A stretch of DNA of 64,000 nucleotides, from contig JANSWW010000002.1 of assembly GCA_024743275.1 (NCBI GenBank), forward strand, positions 1 through 64,000. Direction: 5' to 3'. The stretch comes from Alphaproteobacteria bacterium. GTDB lineage: Bacteria > Pseudomonadota > Alphaproteobacteria > JANSWW01. Below the pieces are notes generated by a model that was not told where the DNA came from, did not search any database, and worked only from the letters and a program-made list of their open reading frames with translations. The position numbers were made by a program, and so were the translations under genes. Positions 34,784 through 42,270 of the stretch are shown here, piece after piece (positions within the stretch are counted from its first letter, which is position 1; each line of letters begins with the position of its first letter).

Positions 34784-34825
34784 CCCGACGTGCAAGAGAG
34801 CCCCACAAAAGAAAGCCCTTAACCA

Positions 34826-36145
34826 ATGTCACATGTCTTTCCCCGTCACACCCGCGCCGCCCAACCCACCATCGCCAGCGGCGAGGGCGTCTATCTGACC
34901 GACACCACCGGCAAACGCTATCTCGACGCCTCCGGCGGGGCCGCCGTCTCCTGCCTCGGCCATGGCGACCCGGATGTGACCGCCGCGATCAAGGCGCAGC
35001 TCGACAAGGTGGCCTTCGCCCATACCGGCTTTTTCACCTCGGAGCCGGCCGAGGAACTGGCGGACCTCCTGGTGCGGCACGCACCCGGCAGCCTGGACCG
35101 CGTCTATCTCGTCTCCGGCGGATCGGAGGCCATGGAGGCCGCCCTCAAACTCGCCCGTCAGGTCCATCTGGAGCGCGGCGAACCGGCCCGTCACAAGATC
35201 ATCGCCCGCCGCCAGAGCTATCACGGCAACACGCTGGGAGCGCTCGCGACCGGCGGCAATATGTGGCGCCGCGAGCCCTTCGCGCCGATGCTGGTCGAGA
35301 CCCATCACATCGCACCCTGCTACGAATATCGCGGCCGGCGGGAGGGCGAGAGCGCCTACGATTATGGCCAGCGGGTGGCGAACGAGCTAGAGGCGGAGAT
35401 CCTTCGCCTCGGCCCGGAAACCGTGATGGCATTCGTCGCCGAGCCGGTGGTGGGGGCCACCGCCGGGGCGGTGCCGCCGGTGGAAGGCTATTTCAAGCGC
35501 ATCCGGGAAATCTGCGACCAATACGGCGTGCTGCTGGTCCTCGACGAGGTGATGTGCGGCATGGGGCGGACCGGGACGCTGTTCGCCTGTGAGCGGGACG
35601 GTATCGCTCCGGACATCCTCGCCATCGCCAAGGGACTGGGCGCCGGCTATCAGCCGATCGGCGCCATGATGTGCACCGCCGAAATCTACGACACCATCCG
35701 CGACGGCTCCGGCTTTTTCCAGCATGGCCACACCTATCTCGCCCACCCGACCGCCTGCGCCGGTTCCCTCGCCGTGGTGAAGAAACTGACCGAGGGCAAG
35801 CTCGCAGACCGTTCCATGGAGATGGGTGGCAGGCTGCAGAACGCGCTGGAGGCCGCCTTCGGCCAGCATCCCCATGTCGGCGACCTGCGCGGGCGCGGCC
35901 TCTTCCGGGGAATCGAACTGGTCGAGGACCGGGAGAGTAAGGCCCCCTTCGATCCGTCCCGGGCGCTCAACAAGGCGATCAAGAAGGAAGCCTTCGAGCG
36001 GGGCCTGATCTGTTATCCCATGGGCGGGACGATCGACGGAAAGCGGGGCGACCATATCCTGCTGGCCCCGCCCTTCATCCTGGAAGACCGCCATGTCGAC
36101 GAGATCGTCAACAAACTCGATGCAACGCTGAAGGCCGTTCTATGA
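34826..36145 (+). CDS. Class III PLP-dependent aminotransferase
   Basis: This 439-residue fold-type I enzyme carries the class III pattern: SGGSEAMEAALKLARQ (phosphate site), SYHGNTLGALATGG, the PLP-ring aspartate Asp240 in LLVLDEVMCGMGRTG, Lys269 in AIAKGLGAGYQPIGA, and GHTYLAHPTACA. Class III enzymes transaminate terminal (omega) or beta amino groups, or related amines, with pyruvate or 2-oxoglutarate as acceptor; the donor here is unknown. It lies 42 bp after the dehydrogenase gene and overlaps the next gene by 4 nt (ATGA), so its product may be handed to the beta-keto acid cleavage enzyme. Confidence 0.9.
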   Translation: MSHVFPRHTRAAQPTIASGEGVYLTDTTGKRYLDASGGAAVSCLGHGDPDVTAAIKAQLDKVAFAHTGFFTSEPAEELADLLVRHAPGSLDRVYLVSGGSEAMEAALKLARQVHLERGEPARHKIIARRQSYHGNTLGALATGGNMWRREPFAPMLVETHHIAPCYEYRGRREGESAYDYGQRVANELEAEILRLGPETVMAFVAEPVVGATAGAVPPVEGYFKRIREICDQYGVLLVLDEVMCGMGRTGTLFACERDGIAPDILAIAKGLGAGYQPIGAMMCTAEIYDTIRDGSGFFQHGHTYLAHPTACAGSLAVVKKLTEGKLADRSMEMGGRLQNALEAAFGQHPHVGDLRGRGLFRGIELVEDRESKAPFDPSRALNKAIKKEAFERGLICYPMGGTIDGKRGDHILLAPPFILEDRHVDEIVNKLDATLKAVL

Positions 36146-36900
36146 CCCCGCTCCCCTCCCTGATGATCGCCCCCAACGGCGCCCGCAAGACCAAGGAAGA
36201 TCACCCGCATCTCCCGATGACGATCCCGGAGATCGTCGCCGAAGCGGTGGCCGCCAAGGATGCCGGGGCCGACGGGCTGCATCTCCATGTCCGCGACGCC
36301 GAGGGCCGGCATAGCATCGATGTGGACCTCTATCGCGCGGCCCTGGACGCCCTCAACTGCGCCCTGCCCGGCTTCGCGGTCCAGGTGACGTCGGAATCGG
36401 CCGGGATCTACAAGCCCGCCGAACAGATCGCCATGGTCGACGCACTGCAGCCCGCCCTGGTCTCAGTCGCCCTGCGGGAGATGATCGCCGAGGGCGATGT
36501 GGCCGGCGCGCGGGCCGCCTATGGCCGTTGGGCGGAGGCCGGGATCGCCGTCCAGCATATCGTCTATAGTCCGGAGGATCTCGACCGACTGATCGAGGTG
36601 CTCGCCCCTGAGAGCTGGGACGGTGTGCAAATCATCGTCGTCCTCGGCCGCTATACCGACGGCCAGGAATCGGACCCGGCCGATCTCGATGCCTTCCTCG
36701 AGCGGATCGACGCCCTGCCGCAAAAGCCCGATTGGGGCATCTGCGCCTTCGGCCGGCGGGAAACCGCCTGCCTGGTGGCGGCGCACAAGGCGGGTGGCAA
36801 GCTCCGCGTCGGCTTCGAGAACAATGATATCAATGCCGACGGCAGCCGCGCCGCCTGCAACGCCGACCGGGTCCGAGACGTCCTGAGGGCGATCGCCTAG
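36142..36900 (+). CDS. Beta-keto acid cleavage enzyme (BKACE/Kce family, DUF849)
   Basis: The 252-residue protein belongs to the zinc-dependent family of 3-keto-5-aminohexanoate cleavage enzymes, which condense a beta-keto acid with acetyl-CoA to give acetoacetate and a new acyl-CoA (or the reverse assignment of halves). It starts with the subfamily motif IAPNGARKTKEDHPHLPMT. The zinc ligands are His47 and His49 in GLHLHVRD and Glu226 in RVGFENND. Asn227 follows the glutamate where ED is usual. It is shorter than most family members (about 270-310). It is translationally coupled to the aminotransferase gene, suggesting that transamination supplies a beta-keto acid. Confidence 0.88.
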   Translation: MTPLPSLMIAPNGARKTKEDHPHLPMTIPEIVAEAVAAKDAGADGLHLHVRDAEGRHSIDVDLYRAALDALNCALPGFAVQVTSESAGIYKPAEQIAMVDALQPALVSVALREMIAEGDVAGARAAYGRWAEAGIAVQHIVYSPEDLDRLIEVLAPESWDGVQIIVVLGRYTDGQESDPADLDAFLERIDALPQKPDWGICAFGRRETACLVAAHKAGGKLRVGFENNDINADGSRAACNADRVRDVLRAIA

Positions 36901-36905
36901 GCCCG

Positions 36906-36993
36906 TCCCCTAGCGCTGGTCCGCTAGCGCTGGTCCCCTAGCGCTGATCCCCTAGCGCTGATCCCCTAGCGCTGATCCCCTAGCGCTGATCCC
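36906..36993. repeat. Six 14-bp tandem repeats at the convergent end of the thioesterase gene
   Basis: The unit TCCCCTAGCGCTGA occurs six times in a row (36906-36989; two early copies have GG or one other change), plus a 4-bp remainder. On the minus strand the last unit encodes the C-terminal residues DQR and the TAG stop of the thioesterase, so the array looks like amplification of that gene's 3' end. It fills the space between two convergent stop codons. Each unit contains the palindrome AGCGCT and a stop codon. Confidence 0.95.
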
Positions 36994-37405
36994 TGGGCGG
37001 GATCGAATAGGTCGAGGTGATGTGGCAGACGGGATCGTCCTCGCTTTCGCTGAAGAGCGTGACCTCGCCATAGGCCAGCCGCTGGCCGCATTTCAAAAGC
37101 TTGCCCTCGGCGATGATGTCGCCGGGCTTCGGCCGGCGCAGGAAATTCGCGGTCAGGCTGGTGGTGACCGCCAGCTTGACCGGGCCGATCCGGCTCAGGA
37201 CGGCTGCATACATGACGATATCGCCCAGTCCCATCATCGCCGGGCCGGTAACGGTCCCGCCGGGCCGCAGAAGATCGTCCCGGAATGGCAGGCGCGCGGT
37301 GACGAAGCCGTCGGAAACGCTCTCGTAGACCACGCCCATCTGGCCGACAAAGGGCACTTCCTCCCGGGTGATGCGGTCCAAATCCTCCAACGTGATCGCG
37401 GCCAT
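36980..37405 (-). CDS. PaaI-family hotdog thioesterase
   Basis: The 141-residue hotdog-fold protein has the PaaI-type layout: VYESVSDGFVTARLPFRDDLLRPGGTVTGPAMMGLGDIVMYAAVLSRIG (in pieces), then AVTTSLTANFLRRPKPGDIIAEGKLLKCGQR as the central helix and sheet, and a conserved final strand. Such enzymes hydrolyse acyl-CoA thioesters; the acyl chain is unknown. A good ribosome binding site (AGAGGAG) precedes 37405. It is divergent from the enoyl-CoA hydratase gene with only 82 bp between start codons. Its stop codon lies in a tandem repeat array. Confidence 0.85.
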   Translation of the reverse strand: MAAITLEDLDRITREEVPFVGQMGVVYESVSDGFVTARLPFRDDLLRPGGTVTGPAMMGLGDIVMYAAVLSRIGPVKLAVTTSLTANFLRRPKPGDIIAEGKLLKCGQRLAYGEVTLFSESEDDPVCHITSTYSIPPRDQR

Positions 37406-37487
37406 GCGGCGGCTCCTCTTGTCAAGCGGTCGGTCAAAATGCAGCTATGGGGGAGAAAAACCATTCCCTCCGGAGGAGGCAAGCGCC

Positions 37488-38294
37488 ATGGCCGTGACCC
37501 AGCCCTTATCCGCCGAGCCCCAGGACATCCTGCTCTCCCGCGTGGAGAACGGCATCGCCACCCTGACTCTCAACCGCCCGAAGCAGCGCAACGCGCTGTC
37601 GTTCGCCCTGATGGCCGCCCTGCAAAGCGCCCTCGACCGGCTCAAGGAAGACGCGGCGGTCAAGGTGATCGTGATCGAGGGCAACGGCCCGGCCTTCTGC
37701 GCCGGCCACGACCTCAAGGAAATCCGCAGCGATCACAAGGAAGAGGTCTTCCGCGAGCTGTTCGCGGCCTGCTCCGCGCTGATGACGACCATCGTCCGGC
37801 ATCCCAAGCCGGTGATCGCCAAGATCCACGGCATCGCGACCGCCGCCGGTTGCCAGTTGGTCGCGAGTTGCGATCTGGCCGTGGCCAGCAGCGAGGCCCG
37901 CTTCGCCACGCCGGGGGTCAACATCGGCCTGTTCTGTTCGACCCCGATGGTGGCCCTGTCCCGCGCGGTCGGCCGCAAGCAGGCCATGGAGATGCTGCTC
38001 ACCGGCGACATGGTCGATGCCGAGACGGCGAAGTCCTTCGGCCTGATCAACCGGATCGCCGCGCCCGACACGCTCGACTCCGAAACGATTGCGCTCGCCG
38101 AGCAGATCGCCTCCAAGTCCCCGCTGACCGTGAAGATCGGCAAGGAGGCCTTCTACAAGCAGGTGGAAATGCCCCTCGAGGAGGCCTATGGCTTCGCCAG
38201 CGAGGTCATGACCCGGAACATGATGACCCGCGACGCCGAGGAAGGCATCGACGCCTTCATCGAAAAACGCACGCCGACCTGGGAAGGACGATAG
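37488..38294 (+). CDS. Enoyl-CoA hydratase/isomerase family protein
   Basis: A 268-residue crotonase-fold protein with the start at 37488 fixed by GGAGGAGG immediately upstream. Features are NRPKQRNALSFALMAAL, the oxyanion-hole region FCAGHDLKEIRS, HGIATAAGCQLVASCDLAVAS, and GVNIGLFCSTPMVALSRAVGRKQAMEMLLTGDMVDA. The CSTPMVALSRAVG segment resembles the ECHDC3-like branch rather than classical hydratases. One of the two catalytic glutamates of true hydratases is not obvious, so hydration is uncertain. The gene is 3 bp from the CoA-binding protein gene and probably cotranscribed. Confidence 0.85.
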   Translation: MAVTQPLSAEPQDILLSRVENGIATLTLNRPKQRNALSFALMAALQSALDRLKEDAAVKVIVIEGNGPAFCAGHDLKEIRSDHKEEVFRELFAACSALMTTIVRHPKPVIAKIHGIATAAGCQLVASCDLAVASSEARFATPGVNIGLFCSTPMVALSRAVGRKQAMEMLLTGDMVDAETAKSFGLINRIAAPDTLDSETIALAEQIASKSPLTVKIGKEAFYKQVEMPLEEAYGFASEVMTRNMMTRDAEEGIDAFIEKRTPTWEGR

Positions 38295-38297
38295 AGC

Positions 38298-38789
38298 ATG
38301 GCCGTCGACCACGACGCCTATGAGGACCGCTATCTGCGGAACATCCTGCGGACGGTCCGCACCATCGCCATGGTCGGAGCCAGCCCGAACTGGAATCGCC
38401 CGTCCTATTTCGCGATGAAGTACCTCCAGCAGAAGGGCTACCGGGTGATTCCGATCAATCCCCGGGCCGCCGGGACGGAGATCCTGGGTGAGACGGTGCT
38501 GGCGGACCTCGAGGAGCTGGACGGACCCGTCGACATGGTCGACATCTTCCGGAATTCCGAGGCGGCGGGCGCGATCGTCGAAGAGACCCTGGAACGGCCC
38601 TGGAAGCCCAAGGTCATCTGGATGCAGCTCGGCGTGCGCCACGAAACGGCGGCCCGGAAGGCGGAAGCGTTGGGCATCGACGTGGTGATGGACCGCTGCC
38701 CGAAGATCGAATACAGCCGCCTGATGGGTGAATTGGGCTGGCATGGCATCAATACCGGCGTGATCAGCTCCAAGCGCCGGCGCGCCTAA
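38298..38789 (+). CDS. CoA-binding protein, YccU type
   Basis: The 163-residue protein is a single CoA-binding (Rossmann-type) domain like YccU: ILRTVRTIAMVGASPNWNRPSYF, YLQQKGYRVIPINPRAAG, VDMVDIFRNSEAAG, PKVIWMQLGVRHETAARKAEALG and DRCPKIEYSRL. Proteins of this type bind CoA or acyl-CoA but have no established reaction. It sits between the enoyl-CoA hydratase-like and MetY-like genes in a tight plus-strand group. Confidence 0.9.
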   Translation: MAVDHDAYEDRYLRNILRTVRTIAMVGASPNWNRPSYFAMKYLQQKGYRVIPINPRAAGTEILGETVLADLEELDGPVDMVDIFRNSEAAGAIVEETLERPWKPKVIWMQLGVRHETAARKAEALGIDVVMDRCPKIEYSRLMGELGWHGINTGVISSKRRRA

Positions 38790-38804
38790 CACGGAAGACG
38801 GAAG

Positions 38805-40118
38805 ATGGCCCCGAAGAATCCCAAGCCGAGCAAATATGGCTTCAACACCCTGGCCGTACACGCGGGCGGCGCCCCGGACCCGGCGACCGGCGCACGCAAT
38901 GTGCCGATCTATCAGAACGCCTCCTATGTCTTCGAGGATGTCGATCACGCCGCCTCTCTCTTCAACCTGCAGACCTTCGGCTACATCTATTCGCGCCTCA
39001 GCAATCCGACGGTCGCGGCGCTGGAGGAGCGGCTGGCGGCCCTCGAAGGCGGCCGCGGGGCCACCTGCACCTCGACCGGGCACGCGGCCCAGCTCGTCGC
39101 CCTCTTCCCGCTGATGAACCCCGGCGCCCATATCGTCGCCGGGAACAAGCTCTATGGCGGGTCGGTCACCCAGTTCAGCCGAACGATCACCAAATTCGGA
39201 TGGGAGGCGACCTTCGCTGAGGCCACCGACCCGGCCAGCTTCAAGGCGGCGATCCGGCCCGAGACCAAGGCCATCTTCGTCGAATGCCTGGCCAATCCCG
39301 GCGGAGTCGTCGTCGACATCGAGAAAGTCGCCGAGATAGCGGACGAAGCAGGCATCCCGCTGATCGTCGACAACACCATGGCCACCCCTTATCTCTGCCG
39401 GCCGATCGAATGGGGGGCGACCCTGGTGGTCAATTCCCTGACGAAATTCCTCACCGGCAACGGCACCTCCATGGGCGGCGTGGTCACCGATTCAGGGGAT
39501 TTCGACTGGGGCCGGAACGACAAATTCCCCTCCCTCTCCAAGCCGGAGCCGGCCTATCACGGTCTCACCTTCTGGGAGACCTTCGGCGATCTCGCCTTCA
39601 CGATGCATTCCCATGCGATCGGCCTGCGCGATCTCGGCACCACGCTGGCGCCGATGAACGCCTTCCTCACCCTGAGCGGGTTGGAAACCCTGTCGCTGCG
39701 TATGGAAAAGCACTGCCGCAACGCGATGGAGGTGGCGTCCTGGCTGCAAAGCCATCCCCAGGTCGCCTGGGTCTCCTATGCCGGATTGGACGACAGCCCC
39801 TATCGGCTCTTGGCCGAAAAATATCTTCCCAACGGGGCGGGCTCGGTCTTCACCTTCGGGGTCAAGGGCGGCTTCGATCAGGGGGTCAAGGTGGTCGAGA
39901 GCTGCGAGATCGTCAGCCATCTCGCCAATATCGGCGACACCCACAGCCTGATCCTGCATCCCGCCTCGACGACCCACCGGCAATTGACCGAGGAGCAGCT
40001 CGTCGCCGCCGGGGCCGGCCCCGACGTGATCCGGCTGTCCATCGGGCTGGAGGACGCCAAGGACATCATCGACGATCTGGATCAGGCGCTGAACCGCTCG
40101 GCCATTCAGGCGGCGTAG
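38805..40118 (+). CDS. metY: O-acetylhomoserine sulfhydrylase / aminocarboxypropyltransferase
   Basis: This 437-residue Cys/Met-metabolism PLP enzyme converts O-acetylhomoserine plus sulfide into homocysteine in the direct methionine pathway. Key segments are FNTLAVHAGGAPDPATGARNVPIYQNASYVF (in part), FGYIYSRLSNPT, Lys214 in NSLTKFLTGNG, and the C-terminal HPASTTHRQLTEE and IRLSIGLEDAKDIIDDL. The length of about 430 residues and the preserved insert distinguish it from MetB/MetC (about 390). It lies 15 bp after the CoA-binding protein gene. Its last codons and stop are part of a tandem repeat shared with the convergent gene. Confidence 0.92.
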   Translation: MAPKNPKPSKYGFNTLAVHAGGAPDPATGARNVPIYQNASYVFEDVDHAASLFNLQTFGYIYSRLSNPTVAALEERLAALEGGRGATCTSTGHAAQLVALFPLMNPGAHIVAGNKLYGGSVTQFSRTITKFGWEATFAEATDPASFKAAIRPETKAIFVECLANPGGVVVDIEKVAEIADEAGIPLIVDNTMATPYLCRPIEWGATLVVNSLTKFLTGNGTSMGGVVTDSGDFDWGRNDKFPSLSKPEPAYHGLTFWETFGDLAFTMHSHAIGLRDLGTTLAPMNAFLTLSGLETLSLRMEKHCRNAMEVASWLQSHPQVAWVSYAGLDDSPYRLLAEKYLPNGAGSVFTFGVKGGFDQGVKVVESCEIVSHLANIGDTHSLILHPASTTHRQLTEEQLVAAGAGPDVIRLSIGLEDAKDIIDDLDQALNRSAIQAA

Positions 40119-40215
40119 TTCGCCGTTGGTTTCGTTCAGGCGGCGTAGTTCGCCGTTGGTTTCGTTTAGGCGGCGTAGTTCGCCGTTGGTTTCGTTTAGG
40201 CGGCGTAGTTCGCCG
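40105..40215. repeat. 30-bp tandem repeats spanning two convergent gene ends
   Basis: Three full 30-bp units (starting 40105, 40135 and 40165) and a 21-bp partial fourth (40195) are nearly identical, differing only at TTCAGG versus TTTAGG. The first copy contains the last codons and TAG of the metY gene; the last copy contains the last codons and stop of the PhyH-family gene on the other strand. Every full copy carries both gene ends. There are no spacers and no CRISPR character. Confidence 0.95.
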
Positions 40216-40981
40216 CCGAGGGATTGCGGAAACGGTGGAAAGACGCGGTTCGTAGTCTGTCACGGGCGTCGTCCGGGACCGTTTGCCAATTCTCGTCGGC
40301 GGCCCGGTGGCACATCTCGAACAGACCCCGTTTGACCGCGATATCCTCCTCCGTGCCCATCGCGCTTTCCCGCACGACCGCCGCGTCGTGGATCTCGAAA
40401 TAGAGAACCCGTCGGTCGCGGCCACCCTCCGGGACCGGCGCGCTGCCATGGGCGACCATGACATCGTGGATCAGGACGTCCCCGGGGTTCAACGCCGGGC
40501 TCTCGACGGCGACCTTTCCCGCCGCCACATCGGCGGCGAGTTCGCCCATGTCATGCCGAACCGCCTGGCTGCCCGGCACGAACTGGACGGCCCCCTCGAA
40601 GGGCACCGACGGATCGAGGTAGATCCCGAAGACCAAGGCGGGCGCCACCCGGCCATGAACGAAATCCTGGTGCCACAGGAAATCCTGGGCATCCCCGGGG
40701 CGTTTAACCACAAGGGATTCGAGGACCGGCACCGGCGTCTGGATCCCCGCCCGCGCGATTAGGTCCCGCATCGCCGGCCCGCCGACGATCGTCAGGAGAT
40801 CCGCACCCGCATAGGCCAGCAGTCCGTTGATGCGGGCGATCCGTCCCTTTGGATCGAACAGTACCGGTTCCGCGTAGGTCCGGGCGAACAGGCTCTCCGC
40901 CGCCGCCGACAGGATCTCAACCATTGCCGGGTCGAAAACCCGCTCGACAACCGCGTATCCCTTGCTGACAAGCTGTTCCAC
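40196..40981 (-). CDS. Phytanoyl-CoA dioxygenase (PhyH) family protein
   Basis: A 261-residue Fe(II)/2-oxoglutarate oxygenase of the PhyH family. The iron ligands are His104 and Asp106 in LWHQDFVHG and His178 in MVAHGSAPV; the 2-oxoglutarate arginine is probably in GRDRRVLYFEI. PhyH relatives hydroxylate diverse substrates, including ectoine in EctD, but EctD-specific segments are not visible, so the substrate is open. The start is GTG at 40981 with GAGGGACC upstream. The stop codon falls in the last copy of a 30-bp tandem repeat. Confidence 0.85.
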   Translation of the reverse strand: MEQLVSKGYAVVERVFDPAMVEILSAAAESLFARTYAEPVLFDPKGRIARINGLLAYAGADLLTIVGGPAMRDLIARAGIQTPVPVLESLVVKRPGDAQDFLWHQDFVHGRVAPALVFGIYLDPSVPFEGAVQFVPGSQAVRHDMGELAADVAAGKVAVESPALNPGDVLIHDVMVAHGSAPVPEGGRDRRVLYFEIHDAAVVRESAMGTEEDIAVKRGLFEMCHRAADENWQTVPDDARDRLRTASFHRFRNPSAANYAA

Positions 40982-41003
40982 GGTCCCTCGCTCAGGTCAT
41001 GAC

Positions 41004-42119
41004 CTATGGTTTGAGCGCGGCCAGCCTCGGATCGCCCGACATCCTGACGCGCATGATCTCGCTCAACGGAACGAGACGATAGCGCGCCCTCTCCTCGCCT
41101 CCAAGCCAAGCGTTCAAAACCTCGATCGTATTCGCGCGGGGGTGGCCGATCGCGACCGCCGTCCCCTGCTCCTCGGCGACCGCCAGCGTCTTCTCCAGCG
41201 CCCGGCGGATTTCCGCCGCATCGTCCACATGATCGAGGAACACATCCCGGTGGGAGGCCGGTACGCCGGCCCGCCGGGCCGCGTCCAAGGCGACCGTCTT
41301 CGGCGACGTTACGGAATCGAGGAAGAACAGGCCCCGTCGTTTCAGTTCCCGCATCACCCGGTCCATGCCGTCGCCATCCGCCGTGAACCGGCTGCCCATG
41401 TGGTTGTTGACCCCGACATAGCCGTCGAATCGGGCCAAATTCCAGGTCAGGATATCGAGGAGCGTGATCTCGTCGACGCCGCTCAACAGGGCGTAGGGGC
41501 CCGGGTCGATATCGGCGTTGAGCGGCTCCATGGGCATATGCACGAGAAGCTCGTGACCGTTCCCCAAGGCCGTGGCCGTTTGTGCCGGGAGATCCTCGGC
41601 ATAAGGCAGATAGGAGAGCGTCAGGGGTCCCGGCAACGCCGCCGCCTTGGCCGAGCGGGCCTTCGCCACCCCCATATCGTCGATGACAATGGCGATCATC
41701 GGTTTGCCTTCCCGCGCGGCGCGTGCCGGCGGTACCGGAAGCGGCGCCGGCGCGACGGTCTCCGGCGGCGGGGAAGCGATGGCGGGTTCGGCAACGACGA
41801 TCTTGGGAATATCCGTCGGTTCGGTCGCTGTGTTCCGCTCTTGCGAAGTCAGCGGCGAACGGAAGGCTTGGGACAGGGGTATGCCGGCGGCCGTACCGGA
41901 CGCGCTTGATGGATCATCGCTCCTGTCCGCGGGTGCCTCAGCAGCGGCGATTTCGGTCCGCGGCACTTCGGTGCGAGGGGATTGGGGTCCGGTCAGAAGG
42001 CTGCCCAGGGCGATCCCGACGCCGAACACGAACAACGCGCCCGCGCCATAGACCATCCGGGTGGACAATCCGCCGTCGGTGTCCTTCTCGGCTTTCTTTG
42101 TCGAGCGCTGCTTTGCCAT
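41004..42119 (-). CDS. Divergent polysaccharide deacetylase family protein (YibQ type)
   Basis: The chosen start at 42119 (MAKQRSTKK) gives 371 residues; an ATG at 42155 is also in frame. A basic N-terminus precedes one transmembrane helix (about residues 20-42, [20 protein letters not shown]), then a Pro/Ala-rich periplasmic linker and a NodB-like divergent deacetylase domain: [61 protein letters not shown] and [14 protein letters not shown]. In alphaproteobacteria the family is found near cell-envelope genes; its sugar substrate is not established. It is divergent from trpD. Confidence 0.88.
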   Translation of the reverse strand: MAKQRSTKKAEKDTDGGLSTRMVYGAGALFVFGVGIALGSLLTGPQSPRTEVPRTEIAAAEAPADRSDDPSSASGTAAGIPLSQAFRSPLTSQERNTATEPTDIPKIVVAEPAIASPPPETVAPAPLPVPPARAAREGKPMIAIVIDDMGVAKARSAKAAALPGPLTLSYLPYAEDLPAQTATALGNGHELLVHMPMEPLNADIDPGPYALLSGVDEITLLDILTWNLARFDGYVGVNNHMGSRFTADGDGMDRVMRELKRRGLFFLDSVTSPKTVALDAARRAGVPASHRDVFLDHVDDAAEIRRALEKTLAVAEEQGTAVAIGHPRANTIEVLNAWLGGEERARYRLVPLSEIMRVRMSGDPRLAALKP

Positions 42120-42121
42120 GG

Positions 42122-42134
42122 AGATACTGTATCT
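42122..42134. promoter_or_regulatory. Odd-length palindrome AGATAC-T-GTATCT
   Basis: A perfect 6-bp inverted repeat around a single T lies in the 151-bp space between the divergent YibQ-type gene and trpD, just beyond the assigned start codon of the former. It has operator-like symmetry but no T-run. If translation begins at the upstream ATG (42155), this would be coding sequence. Confidence 0.25.
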
Positions 42135-42270
42135 TGAGTTGCCCTTGGCGCCCATCCTCAAAATATGGAAGTGCGGGGGATCATGCGGCTTGCGGGACGC
42201 TTGCACGCCCCCGGCTGACAGGCTAATCCTGCGAAAAAGGTCCACCTCTCGAAAAGAACCGGGAAGAAAC

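Noticed and set aside
40105..40215. Direct 30-bp repeats considered as a CRISPR array
   Set aside because: The copies abut with no spacers, contain gene 3' ends and stop codons, and no cas genes are near.
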